Source: Shimia isoporae (GTDB taxonomy: Bacteria > Pseudomonadota > Alphaproteobacteria > Rhodobacterales > Rhodobacteraceae). From it: a stretch of DNA of 64,000 bases. Below are positions 51,021-59,045 of this stretch, piece by piece. The DNA is taken from assembly GCF_004346865.1 (NCBI RefSeq), contig NZ_SMGR01000001.1:2232001-2296000 (forward strand). Direction: 5' to 3'. Below the pieces are notes generated by a model, which saw only the letters and a list, made by a program, of their open reading frames with translations, ran no database searches and was not told where the DNA came from. The position numbers and the translations under genes were made by a program. Each line of letters begins with the position of its first letter. The first letter of the stretch is position 1.

Positions 51021-51522
51021 CGCGCGCTGGCATCAGGAAATGTCCGGTGGCCTGCGCAAAAGGTTGGTGGCGCTGGTCCTGCCAAGCTTCGACTTGGACT
51101 GATGCATAACGCCGGCCGGAACGCGTCACACGTGCCCGGGCGTAGGCGTCTCGAGGAAGGCCCGAACGCAGATAATCCAACGTAAAATCAATGGTTTTTG
51201 GCAACCGCGGCAGATGTCCGCGGGTCAGTTCCTCCATATCGAACCTGCCGGCCTCGATGTCATCCCAAAGACTGGCCCAAGCCAGCCCGATCACAGCAGT
51301 TGTCTCAAGGAATCCGGCCGTAACCCCACCGTGAATGGCAGGCAAAAGCGGATTGCCGATCAGTTTGTCGTCATAAGGCAAAACGGCAGTCAGTTCGTCC
51401 CCCCGCCGGTCGAACTCGATTCCCAAGAATTGAATATACGGCACGCCATGCACCAAGGCTGAAAGCGCAGCATCACGGCGTTGCTTGACCACCTGAACAG
51501 GTTCGGGTCGGGAACGTGGCAT
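51013..51522 (-). CDS. PaaI-family thioesterase
   Basis: A 169-residue hotdog-fold acyl-CoA thioesterase. The family motif appears as LPAIHGGVTAGFLETTAVIG (HGG followed by a catalytic acid several residues later). It should hydrolyse an acyl- or aryl-CoA. It overlaps the MATE gene by 8 bases and shares one base with the second thioesterase gene upstream, so the three are one unit. Two different thioesterases in tandem suggest a heteromer or broad clearing of CoA esters. Confidence 0.88.
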   Translation of the reverse strand: MPRSRPEPVQVVKQRRDAALSALVHGVPYIQFLGIEFDRRGDELTAVLPYDDKLIGNPLLPAIHGGVTAGFLETTAVIGLAWASLWDDIEAGRFDMEELTRGHLPRLPKTIDFTLDYLRSGLPRDAYARARVTRSGRRYASVQVEAWQDQRHQPFAQATGHFLMPARDE

Positions 51523-51944
51523 TATTTTCTCTCCACAGTGAAAGCACCGGTCGCGGTCGCCACCGGCCTTTCGGCATCATCATCAACTGCCGTGGCGCGA
51601 ACAAAGGCCACCGATCTGGTGATGTGATAGCACTCTGCTTTTGTCCGTATTGCCTGCCCGGGCGTCGCCGCTCTCATATAATCGATTCGAAGGTCGATGG
51701 TCGCCGTTCCGGACGGCGAAGACGGATGGCTCATTGCAGCCGCCCCGCAACAGGTATCCATTAGCGCCGACACCGCTCCTCCATGCAAAACACCAGTTTC
51801 CGGATCGCCCACTATTTGCTCGCTGTAAGGCAACTCCATTTCGGCCATACCGTCGCCAATCGCCGTTAACTTCATGCCCAGCGCCTGACAATGCGGGATC
51901 AGGTTTATGAACTGTTCGGCAAATTTTGACTTGTCGCCCTGCAT
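51522..51944 (-). CDS. PaaI-family thioesterase, second copy
   Basis: A 140-residue hotdog thioesterase with the motif VLHGGAVSALMDTCCGAAA (HGG then Asp). It is related to, but clearly different from, the following gene. The open frame reaches a TTG at 51971, but the ATG ending at 51944 follows GAGG by about 6 bases and is chosen. It begins opposite a MerR gene; an inverted repeat at 51964-51993 lies between the two. Confidence 0.88.
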   Translation of the reverse strand: MQGDKSKFAEQFINLIPHCQALGMKLTAIGDGMAEMELPYSEQIVGDPETGVLHGGAVSALMDTCCGAAAMSHPSSPSGTATIDLRIDYMRAATPGQAIRTKAECYHITRSVAFVRATAVDDDAERPVATATGAFTVERK

Positions 51945-51963
51945 TTTGAACCTCGGGGTTGTT

Positions 51964-51993
51964 TGCGCCAATTAAGATCGACATTTTGGCGCA
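51964..51993. promoter_or_regulatory. Inverted repeat between thioesterase and MerR genes
   Basis: TGCGCCAA (51964-51971) and TTGGCGCA (51986-51993) are perfect inverted copies 14 bases apart in the 116-base divergent promoter. This is a candidate operator, possibly for the adjacent MerR protein. Confidence 0.4.
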
Positions 51994-52060
51994 GGAGCAA
52001 GGGGGGCGGTTGCCCTACCGAGGCAAGATAACTAAGTTCCGCGGCAAGGAGACCTGCCAA

Positions 52061-52438
52061 ATGAGCGAAAATCGCCTGTCTTTCAAGGAAATGTGCGCCC
52101 GATTCGACGTGACGCCTCGGACGCTGCGTTACTATGAATACATCGAGCTTCTGCAGCCCGAACGCGAAGGCCGAAGCCGCTATTTCGGCCCAAAGGAAGT
52201 CGCCCGCATGACCCTGATCATGCGAGGACGTCGGTTCGGTATCAAACTCGAAGACATCCGCCAGTGGCTGCTGATTTATGAACACGAGGGCACCGCTGCC
52301 CAGATGCAGGCCTTTGTGGACATGGCGGACCGGCAATATGCGGAGCTGCTGGAACAGCGCGAGCAACTCGACGAAGCCATGCGCGAGCTCAAGGAACTTC
52401 GGGACGAGACCGCAGGCTTCCTGTCAAAAGAAAAATAA
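52061..52438 (+). CDS. MerR-family regulator (short form)
   Basis: A 125-residue regulator. The N-terminal winged helix reads LSFKEMCARFDVTPRTLRYY, followed by the EGRSRYFGPKEVARMTLIMR segment and a C-terminal coiled coil (EQREQLDEAMRELKELRDE). There are no metal-binding Cys. It closely resembles the MerR protein at 54642, so the two are paralogues. AAGGAG precedes the ATG at 52061; the longer frame from 51959 is rejected. Divergent from the thioesterase/MATE unit, which it may control. Confidence 0.9.
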   Translation: MSENRLSFKEMCARFDVTPRTLRYYEYIELLQPEREGRSRYFGPKEVARMTLIMRGRRFGIKLEDIRQWLLIYEHEGTAAQMQAFVDMADRQYAELLEQREQLDEAMRELKELRDETAGFLSKEK

Positions 52439-52464
52439 TCGGACCTTGGGGCGCTTTTTGGGCC

Positions 52465-53232
52465 TCAAATCTCCCAACGGTTCCAGCACGTGCGCCCATA
52501 TAGGCTGTTCATGTGGAATACGTCGTTTTCGCGGTGCTCTTTCGCGTTCTTTTCAACGGCCCTAAATAACACCGAACCTCGCGAGAATTCCGCTTTGGTC
52601 ATAACGCCATCGCGCTTGGTTTCTTCCGGTTGCTCCAGAACGCCAAACCCCGCATCGCGCAATTTGTCTGCGACCCCGTCCATCATCATGTTCACAAAAG
52701 GCTGGTCGCCGTTGTCGAGGATTGGCTGCATCTGCGCAGCGCGCCAATCTATGTCAAAAAGGCTTTCCGAGCAGAATGCTTGCCATGCCAGATGAATCGG
52801 CTTGTCCGTCGCGCGCCGCAACACCCTTGCGCAATGCATCATCATCGACCCGTCGATGCTCTCCCAAAGCGTGTCCGCGATAACCGCATCGCTAACGAAA
52901 TGCTCTGCAACGTGCTGTGTACTCGGTGTGGCGAACCTTGCATAATTCGTGAATACAGGCGTCGGGAAAAGCCCCATCCCGACAAGGACAAACGCGTCGT
53001 AGTCTTCGGCCCGAACACCGCCGCCGGTGCCGGAAATCCTTTTGAAGAACTCAGCGGCCTTTCGCTCGCGCGGAATCACTTCTCCGTCCACAAAATCAAG
53101 GGTGCCCATACCGTCGGAAAGAGCACCAAAGAAGGTTGGTAGAATGTCTTTCCGCGGCGCCGCGCCGTCTTCCCAGCCCCCCTTGAGCGCGGCCACATGC
53201 GAGTTGCCCATCACACAAATCCGCCGGCTCAT
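52465..53232 (-). CDS. SGNH/GDSL-like protein paired with GSCFA protein
   Basis: A 255-residue soluble protein. The N-terminus CVMGNSHVAALKGGW resembles block I of SGNH hydrolases (GNSH with catalytic Ser), and the C-terminal DVFHMNSLYG offers the His of block V. I do not recognise a named family. It overlaps the GSCFA gene upstream by 4 bases, so the two proteins probably act together, perhaps in modifying a surface glycan or another acylated molecule. No signal peptide or membrane segment is seen, so the site of action is likely cytoplasmic. Confidence 0.65.
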   Translation of the reverse strand: MSRRICVMGNSHVAALKGGWEDGAAPRKDILPTFFGALSDGMGTLDFVDGEVIPRERKAAEFFKRISGTGGGVRAEDYDAFVLVGMGLFPTPVFTNYARFATPSTQHVAEHFVSDAVIADTLWESIDGSMMMHCARVLRRATDKPIHLAWQAFCSESLFDIDWRAAQMQPILDNGDQPFVNMMMDGVADKLRDAGFGVLEQPEETKRDGVMTKAEFSRGSVLFRAVEKNAKEHRENDVFHMNSLYGRTCWNRWEI

Positions 53233-54299
53233 TTTTGAAACGCCTCCAGAAGAATTTCCTCGCAGACGACATCGGCGTCTTCCGATTGTGGCAACTGTGC
53301 CGGCTTCTTGGGTTCTTTTGGAGAGTTGCCGCTTGGATCGTGCTGCGCCAGAAACGCCCCCATTGCAGTATTCACTCCTGTCTCGGTCACACTGCGCAGA
53401 TTTGGCTCAAAGAGCATTCCGCGGGTCGCAGGCGCAGTGATCAACTCGTAGGAAGGGAAATAGTCCACATCACGGTATGTATCGAACAACTCCCCCGCAA
53501 CGCCGCGCAGCACGGACTTCGAATAGGTTGAAGCCGCAAGCACATGTTGGCCGGAGGCCGTGGCTGTCAACGGAACCGGCGATACCGTGACGATCGTCTT
53601 GAAGGGACGATCACGCTCCCGTCGCAAAAGCCTTTTCAGTTTCACGAAGTCTCCAAGCACCCGGCTATGGCGGTGGTTCTGGAATTCATAAATGTCAGGA
53701 TCAAAAGTCCCTGCAATCGTGCCAGGCGCAGTCGGAAAAACAGTCCCGCTGTCCTTGTGTACCCAGGTTTCCGTCAGTCCAAAAGTGAAGACAAAAACAT
53801 CCATGTCCAGCAGCATCTGTCGAACAAATCCAAGGTGCCCCTCTCTCGCTCGCAGCACCTGCTCTGGCGTTTCAAACCCATCGGGTTCAACATTGGGTCG
53901 CTGCGCATCAAAATAGCGCCCATCCCGCTCCCAAACTCTGTCTTCCGGCACAGACAGCCCAAATGCCTCACGCGCAAGCTGCAACATCTGGGCCGCCGTA
54001 TAAATGTTCCCATAGCGGCACGTGTAAATGCCAAAACCGTATTTCTTGGACAGCTCCGCACTCATACCTCGCGGCGCAGGCTCGTATTGCAAGACATTGA
54101 ACTTACGCGCTTTCAGATGTCGTGCGATGTGCTGGGCAAAACAACTGCCTGCCGTCGCAATTGCGTCCCGACGCGAAATGCGGAACTTGCGCCGATAGAT
54201 GCCGTCAATAGCCAGCGGGTCCTGCTGTGCGACGCCGCTGCGCCAATAACCTCGTTTTGGCACGTCCTCATAGGGGGACGTCTTGGGGGATTTGCCCAT
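53229..54299 (-). CDS. GSCFA-domain protein
   Basis: A 356-residue protein with the naming motif AGSCFAQHIARHLKARKFNV around residue 50 and further family segments DVFVFTFGLTETW and FKTIVTVSPVPLTATA. The GSCFA domain is a distant relative of SGNH esterases; the Ser next to Cys may be the nucleophile. Members are often near glycan or capsule genes, but no such genes are seen here. It leads the two-gene unit with the SGNH-like protein (4-base overlap). Function is not established. Confidence 0.85.
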   Translation of the reverse strand: MGKSPKTSPYEDVPKRGYWRSGVAQQDPLAIDGIYRRKFRISRRDAIATAGSCFAQHIARHLKARKFNVLQYEPAPRGMSAELSKKYGFGIYTCRYGNIYTAAQMLQLAREAFGLSVPEDRVWERDGRYFDAQRPNVEPDGFETPEQVLRAREGHLGFVRQMLLDMDVFVFTFGLTETWVHKDSGTVFPTAPGTIAGTFDPDIYEFQNHRHSRVLGDFVKLKRLLRRERDRPFKTIVTVSPVPLTATASGQHVLAASTYSKSVLRGVAGELFDTYRDVDYFPSYELITAPATRGMLFEPNLRSVTETGVNTAMGAFLAQHDPSGNSPKEPKKPAQLPQSEDADVVCEEILLEAFQK

Positions 54300-54641
54300 T
54301 CTCTGCTCTCTCTGACGGGCCTGCTGAAATCCTATTCGCCTCCAGATCAGCCCTTGCCTGCCTTGCCGCGATATTACTGCGGTCGTTTTTTCCAGAATCG
54401 CAAATACTTAGGTGCACAGTCAACCATTTCCTGCGGCCGACGTTTGTTTCACCGCCACCCACAAAGCCGACAAACTTGGACCCAACGTCATGCAAATTTT
54501 ACGAAAAAAGACCTAACGTCAAAGGATCCTACGTCACGATTTTTGTGACGCAACGTCTCTCTTACGTTAACGTAAAGCAGTACTGTAACCCTTCGGCAGT
54601 CACCCCATCTGTTCACAATAGAAGAGAGCCAAGGAGGACCG
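54300..54641. other. Intergenic region upstream of the beta-oxidation operon
   Basis: These 342 bases between divergent units hold a hairpin-forming CGTCAC/GTGACG pair near 54532-54550 and a perfect 14-base palindrome at 54562-54575 before the MerR gene. I see no gene in it. Confidence 0.55.
54562..54575. promoter_or_regulatory. Palindromic operator TTACGTTAACGTAA before MerR-led operon
   Basis: This perfect 14-base palindrome lies 67 bases before the MerR ATG. It closely resembles sites I recall for LiuR/PsrA-type control of branched-chain and fatty-acid breakdown by MerR-family proteins in proteobacteria. It therefore probably mediates self-control and acyl-CoA-responsive control of the operon. 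Confidence 0.6.
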
Positions 54642-55043
54642 ATGAGCGAAGACCTTATGACGATCCGCGAGATGTGCGACGCCTATGATGTAACGCCGCG
54701 CACCCTGCGTTTCTACGAATCCAAGGAACTGTTGTTCCCTATCCGCGAGGGCCAGAAGCGCCTGTTCACGAAACGGGATCGCGCCCGACTGAAACTGATC
54801 CTGCGGGGAAAGCGGTTCGGCTTTTCGCTCGAAGAAATCCGTCAGCTGCTCGATCTGTACGACATGGGCGACCAACAGGCGACCCAACTTCAGCGGACCT
54901 ACGACGTGGCCCGCCAGCGCCTGAAAGACATGGAAGAGCAGCGCGATGAGCTGAACGAAGCCATCGACGATCTGCGTGAACAACTGAAGTGGGGCGAGCA
55001 AATCATCGCCGACTTCAACAACGACCAAAAAGCTGCACAGTAA
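54642..55043 (+). CDS. MerR-family regulator of beta-oxidation operon (LiuR-like)
   Basis: A 133-residue regulator: winged helix MTIREMCDAYDVTPRTLRFY, wing EGQKRLFTKRDRARLKLILR and a long C-terminal coiled coil (QLQRTYDVARQRLKDMEEQR). No metal site is seen. AAGGAGG stands before the ATG. It heads the operon for an acyl-CoA dehydrogenase, thiolase and multifunctional enzyme, so it probably senses an acyl-CoA and represses the operon through the palindrome at 54562. It is a paralogue of the regulator at 52061. Confidence 0.9.
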   Translation: MSEDLMTIREMCDAYDVTPRTLRFYESKELLFPIREGQKRLFTKRDRARLKLILRGKRFGFSLEEIRQLLDLYDMGDQQATQLQRTYDVARQRLKDMEEQRDELNEAIDDLREQLKWGEQIIADFNNDQKAAQ

Positions 55044-55061
55044 GTCCAAGGGAAGAGACAC

Positions 55062-56837
55062 ATGCCGACTTATACCGCCCCGGTAAAAGACATTCAGTTC
55101 GTTCTGCATGAAATGCTGAACGTCGCCGATTCCGACATCCCCGGCTACGCCGACATGGAAGCCGACTTCACAAATGCCGTCCTCGAAGAGGCAGGCAAAC
55201 TGACCGGTGAAGTTCTGGCGCCTTTGAACGTTGTCGGTGATCACGAAGGCTGCCGCCTTGAAAACGGCGTCGTTTACACGCCGACCGGCTTCAAGGAAGC
55301 CTTCGAGCAAGTCAAAGAAGGCGGTTGGACCGGTCTGGACATGCCCGAAGAATACGGCGGTCAGAACCTGCCATACGTGCTGTCCACTGCTGTCGGCGAG
55401 ATGTTCTCTTCCTCCAACCAGGCGTTCACCATGTATCAGGGTCTGACCCATGGTGCGGCCGCTGCAATCCTTGCGCACGGTACCGAGGAGCAGAAAAACA
55501 AATGGCTGCCCAAGATGGTCTCCTGCGAATGGACCGGCACCATGAACCTGACCGAACCGCACTGCGGCACCGATCTGGGCCTGATGCGCACCAAAGCTGA
55601 GCCTCAGGACAACGGCACTTACAAAATCTCCGGCCAGAAGATCTTCATCTCGGCTGGTGATCACGATATGGCGGACAACATTGTCCACCTCGTACTGGCG
55701 AAAGTTCCAGGCGGCCCCGAAGGCATCAAAGGTGTTTCCTTGTTCATCGTGCCCAAGTTCCTTGTGGACGACGAAGGCAACATCGGCGCCCGCAACGGTG
55801 TGTCCGTGGGCAACATCGAGAAAAAGATGGGCATCCACGGCAACTCCACCTGCGTGCTGAACTACGACGAAGCCGAAGGCTACCTGATCGGCGATCTGAA
55901 CAAAGGCATGCGCGCCATGTTCACTATGATGAACGAAGCCCGCCTGGGCGTTGGCATGCAGGGTCTTGCTGCGGCAGAAGTTGCCTACCAAAATGCTGTG
56001 GACTACGCCAAAGATCGCCTGCAGGGCCGCGACGTGACCGGCGTGAAAAATCCGGACGGTCCAGCAGATCCTTTGATTGTGCACCCTGACGTGCGTCGTT
56101 CGCTGATGGACCAGAAGTCCTTCGCAGAAGCCGCGCGCGCCTTCATTCTCTGGGGCGCGACCATGATCGACGAAGCCCACCGCAAGGGTGACAAGGACGC
56201 GGACGGCCTTGTGTCGCTGCTGACACCCGTCATCAAAGGCTTCCTGACCGACGAGGGCTATGACATGACCGTCAAAGCCCAACAGATCTACGGTGGCCAC
56301 GGCTACATCGAAGAGCATGGCATGAGCCAGTTCACCCGCGATGCACGCATCGCGATGATCTACGAAGGCGCCAACGGCGTTCAGGCGCTTGACCTCGTCG
56401 GCCGCAAGTTGGCCGCGGATGGCGGCAAACACGTGATGGCCTTCTTTGAGCTGGTCAAGAATTTCTGCAAGGAAAACGGCGAAGACGAAGCTCTCAAAGA
56501 CTTCATCGAGCCTCTTAAGAAAGCATCCAAGGATCTTCAGGCAGCGGGCATGTACTTCATGCAGACTGGCATGAAGAACCCGAACGACGCCCTCTCCGGC
56601 TCCAATGACTTCATGCACCTGTTCGGTCACGTCTGCCTCGGCCTTATGTGGGCGCAGATGGCCAAAGCTGCAAACGCGGCGCTGGCCGGTGGCGCATCTG
56701 ACACCGAGTTCTACGAGACCAAGCTGGCAACTGGCCGTTACTACATGGCGCGCCGCCTGCCTGCGACCGGCATGCACCTGGCCCGTATCCAATCCGGTGG
56801 CGACACCGTGATGGCGCTGGCAGCCGAAAACTTCTGA
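55062..56837 (+). CDS. Acyl-CoA dehydrogenase, long form (FadE/DmdC-like)
   Basis: A 591-residue FAD enzyme with the extra C-terminal domain of the long acyl-CoA dehydrogenases. The flavin-contact segment is [20 protein letters not shown]; the catalytic Glu is in [38 protein letters not shown] is typical. The family includes DmdC, which oxidises methylmercaptopropionyl-CoA in DMSP breakdown, but the operon here is general beta-oxidation, so a fatty acyl-CoA is the likelier substrate. GGGAAGAG precedes the ATG, 18 bases after the MerR stop. Confidence 0.92.
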   Translation: MPTYTAPVKDIQFVLHEMLNVADSDIPGYADMEADFTNAVLEEAGKLTGEVLAPLNVVGDHEGCRLENGVVYTPTGFKEAFEQVKEGGWTGLDMPEEYGGQNLPYVLSTAVGEMFSSSNQAFTMYQGLTHGAAAAILAHGTEEQKNKWLPKMVSCEWTGTMNLTEPHCGTDLGLMRTKAEPQDNGTYKISGQKIFISAGDHDMADNIVHLVLAKVPGGPEGIKGVSLFIVPKFLVDDEGNIGARNGVSVGNIEKKMGIHGNSTCVLNYDEAEGYLIGDLNKGMRAMFTMMNEARLGVGMQGLAAAEVAYQNAVDYAKDRLQGRDVTGVKNPDGPADPLIVHPDVRRSLMDQKSFAEAARAFILWGATMIDEAHRKGDKDADGLVSLLTPVIKGFLTDEGYDMTVKAQQIYGGHGYIEEHGMSQFTRDARIAMIYEGANGVQALDLVGRKLAADGGKHVMAFFELVKNFCKENGEDEALKDFIEPLKKASKDLQAAGMYFMQTGMKNPNDALSGSNDFMHLFGHVCLGLMWAQMAKAANAALAGGASDTEFYETKLATGRYYMARRLPATGMHLARIQSGGDTVMALAAENF

Positions 56838-56897
56838 TGCGTTTGGGGCGGGGTAACCCGCCCTTTTCTACCACGTCCGGTATCTCAGGGAGGACTG

Positions 56898-57110
56898 ATG
56901 CCCAAACGTTTTCGACTGACCCGCCGCTTCCCGGTTTCAATGACCGAGGATGGGTATCGCAAGCTCAAGAGCTTTGCGGCGGAGGCTGGTCTGGACGAAG
57001 GCGAAGCACTGTCCTTTCTTTTTGAAAATTTCGACGCGGTGACGGATGAAGACTTGCTGGCGCATCGTTTGCGCCAGTTCAACGCTACGCTGGATGCGAG
57101 AAAACGGTGA
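56898..57110 (+). CDS. 70-residue protein of unknown function in beta-oxidation operon
   Basis: A small basic-to-acidic soluble protein starting MPKRFRLTRRFPVSMTEDGY and continuing with two helices (KSFAAEAGLDEGEALSFLFE, AHRLRQFNATLDARKR). GGGAGGACTG before the ATG is a strong ribosome site and fits the operon spacing, so the gene is likely real. No family is recognised. The N-terminal half resembles ribbon-helix-helix proteins slightly, which would make it a DNA binder or antitoxin-like, but this is weak. Confidence 0.65.
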   Translation: MPKRFRLTRRFPVSMTEDGYRKLKSFAAEAGLDEGEALSFLFENFDAVTDEDLLAHRLRQFNATLDARKR

Positions 57111-57147
57111 TCGGACACACCGGCCAAATGCCACAGGGGAGGACGGC

Positions 57148-57786
57148 ATGACTATCAAACTATATTGCTTCGGGGAATCTGGACACTCTTACAAAGCCGC
57201 TCTCGCGCTTGAGCTTGGCGGCTTTGACTGGGAGCCGGTCAAGGTCGACTTCTTCGCCGGCGAGACCCGCGGCGAAGATTATCGCGGCACCAAGAACGAG
57301 ATGGGTGAAGCGCCCGTATTGATAGATGGCGACGTCACGCTGACCCAGTCTTCTGTAATTCAGGATTATCTCTCTGAGAAAACCGGCAAGTTTGGCGGCA
57401 AGGACGCTGCCGAGCGCCGCGAAATTCTGCGGTGGCAATTCTGGGATAACCACAAGTTTTCCTCGGTGGCGGGCATGACGCGCTTCCTGATGAATTTCCT
57501 GCCTGAAGACAAACAGCCCAAAGAGGTCATCGGCTTCAACCTTGGCCGTCTCAAAGGCGCCTATGACATTCTGAACAAGCACCTTGAGGGCCGCGACTGG
57601 ATCGTGGGCGACAGCTTGACCAACGCCGACCTCACCTGCTGTTCGTATCTCTACTATCCGGAGCCTTTTGGCTTTGATCGCGCTGACTGGCCGAACATCG
57701 ACCGTTGGCTCACCAATATTTCCGAAACGCCGGGGTGGAAGCACCCCTACGACCTGATGCCCGGTTCCCCCGCGGACCGCGCCTGA
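57148..57786 (+). CDS. Glutathione S-transferase family protein
   Basis: A 212-residue protein with an N-terminal thioredoxin-fold domain (IKLYCFGESGHSYKAALALE; EAPVLIDGDVTLTQSSVIQD with the glutathione-binding pattern) and a C-terminal helical domain (DWIVGDSLTNADLTCCSYLY). It may use glutathione to handle reactive acyl or electrophilic products in the same operon. GGGGAGGACGGC precedes the ATG at 57148; the frame from 57046 is rejected. Substrate unknown. Confidence 0.9.
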   Translation: MTIKLYCFGESGHSYKAALALELGGFDWEPVKVDFFAGETRGEDYRGTKNEMGEAPVLIDGDVTLTQSSVIQDYLSEKTGKFGGKDAAERREILRWQFWDNHKFSSVAGMTRFLMNFLPEDKQPKEVIGFNLGRLKGAYDILNKHLEGRDWIVGDSLTNADLTCCSYLYYPEPFGFDRADWPNIDRWLTNISETPGWKHPYDLMPGSPADRA

Positions 57787-57809
57787 AAGACCCTGACAAG
57801 GAGACCAAA

Positions 57810-59021
57810 ATGACCGAAGCCTATATCTATGACGCCGTGCGCACCCCGCGCGGCAAAGGCCGCAAGGACGGCAGCCTGCACGAAGTGTCCTCGCTGAACC
57901 TGTCCACCACGGTTCTCAACGCGCTGAAAGAGCGCAACAACCTCGAAGGCCATGCAGTCGAAGACGTCATCTGGGGCAACGTGACCCAAGTCAAAGAAAA
58001 CGGCGGCTGCCTCGCGCGCACCGCGGTTCTGGCGTCTGACCTTGACGAGATGATCCCCGGCCTCGCCATCAACCGTTTCTGCGCATCCGGCATGGAAGCT
58101 GTGAACCTGGCGGCCAACCAGGTCAAAGGCGGCGCGGGCAAAGCATACATCGCTGGCGGTGTCGAAGCGATGAGCCGCGTTCCTATGGGCTCTGACGGCG
58201 CAGCCATCGCCGTTGACCCGTCTGTTGCCATGGAGATGTACTTTGTACCTCAGGGTATTTCCGCGGACATCATCGCCACTGAATACGGCTTCTCCCGCGA
58301 TCAGGCGGACGAACTGGCTGTCGAGTCCCAGCGCCGCGCCGTCGCCGCATGGGAAGACAAGCGTTTTGATGGCTCCATTGTTGCCGTGAAGGACGTCAAT
58401 GGTCTGACCATTCTGGACAACGACGAGTACATCCGCCCCGGCACAGACATGCAGTCCCTCGGCGGCCTGAAGCCTGCGTTTAAAGAACAGGGTGAGGTCA
58501 TGCCCGGTTTCGACAAACTGGCGCTGATGAAGTACCCGCACCTCGAGAAAATCAACCACATCCACCACGCCGGCAACTCCTCCGGTATCGTGGACGGCTC
58601 CGCCGGTGTGCTGATCGGCAATAAAGAGTTCGGTGAAGAATACGGCCTCAAGCCACGCGCAGTGATCAAGCAGACCGCCAAAATCGGTCTCGACCCGACC
58701 ATCATGCTGACCGGTCCGGTGCCTGCGACCCAGAAGATTCTCAAGGACGCTGGCATGGAAATCGGAGACATCGATCTGTTCGAAGTCAACGAAGCCTTCG
58801 CTTCTGTGGTTCTGCGCTTCCAGCAAGCGTTCGACGTGGACCCGTCCATCGTCAACGTGAACGGCGGCTCCATCGCGATGGGCCACCCGCTCGGCGCAAC
58901 CGGCGCGATCATCATCGGCACCCTGCTGGATGAGATGGAGCGTCAGGACAAGGAAACCGGTCTGGCAACGCTTTGCATCGCCTCCGGTATGGGCGCAGCC
59001 ACCATTCTTGAACGCGTGTAA
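57810..59021 (+). CDS. fadA: Acetyl-CoA C-acyltransferase (thiolase)
   Basis: A 403-residue thiolase that cleaves 3-ketoacyl-CoA to acetyl-CoA and a shortened acyl-CoA. The nucleophile Cys is in NRFCASGMEAVNLA, the catalytic His in GGSIAMGHPLGATGA, and the second Cys in LCIASGMGAA. AAGGAG precedes the ATG at 57810; the longer frame from 57705 lies in the GST gene. The multifunctional enzyme follows 24 bases later, and the two are expected to work as a FadA/FadB-type complex. Confidence 0.95.
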   Translation: MTEAYIYDAVRTPRGKGRKDGSLHEVSSLNLSTTVLNALKERNNLEGHAVEDVIWGNVTQVKENGGCLARTAVLASDLDEMIPGLAINRFCASGMEAVNLAANQVKGGAGKAYIAGGVEAMSRVPMGSDGAAIAVDPSVAMEMYFVPQGISADIIATEYGFSRDQADELAVESQRRAVAAWEDKRFDGSIVAVKDVNGLTILDNDEYIRPGTDMQSLGGLKPAFKEQGEVMPGFDKLALMKYPHLEKINHIHHAGNSSGIVDGSAGVLIGNKEFGEEYGLKPRAVIKQTAKIGLDPTIMLTGPVPATQKILKDAGMEIGDIDLFEVNEAFASVVLRFQQAFDVDPSIVNVNGGSIAMGHPLGATGAIIIGTLLDEMERQDKETGLATLCIASGMGAATILERV

Positions 59022-59045
59022 TCCGCCACTAACAGGATAAGAGAC

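Noticed and set aside
54600-56792. Minus-strand open frame of 730 codons opposite MerR and acyl-CoA dehydrogenase
   Set aside because: Same pattern of antisense shadow; no recognisable domain and both plus-strand genes are certain.
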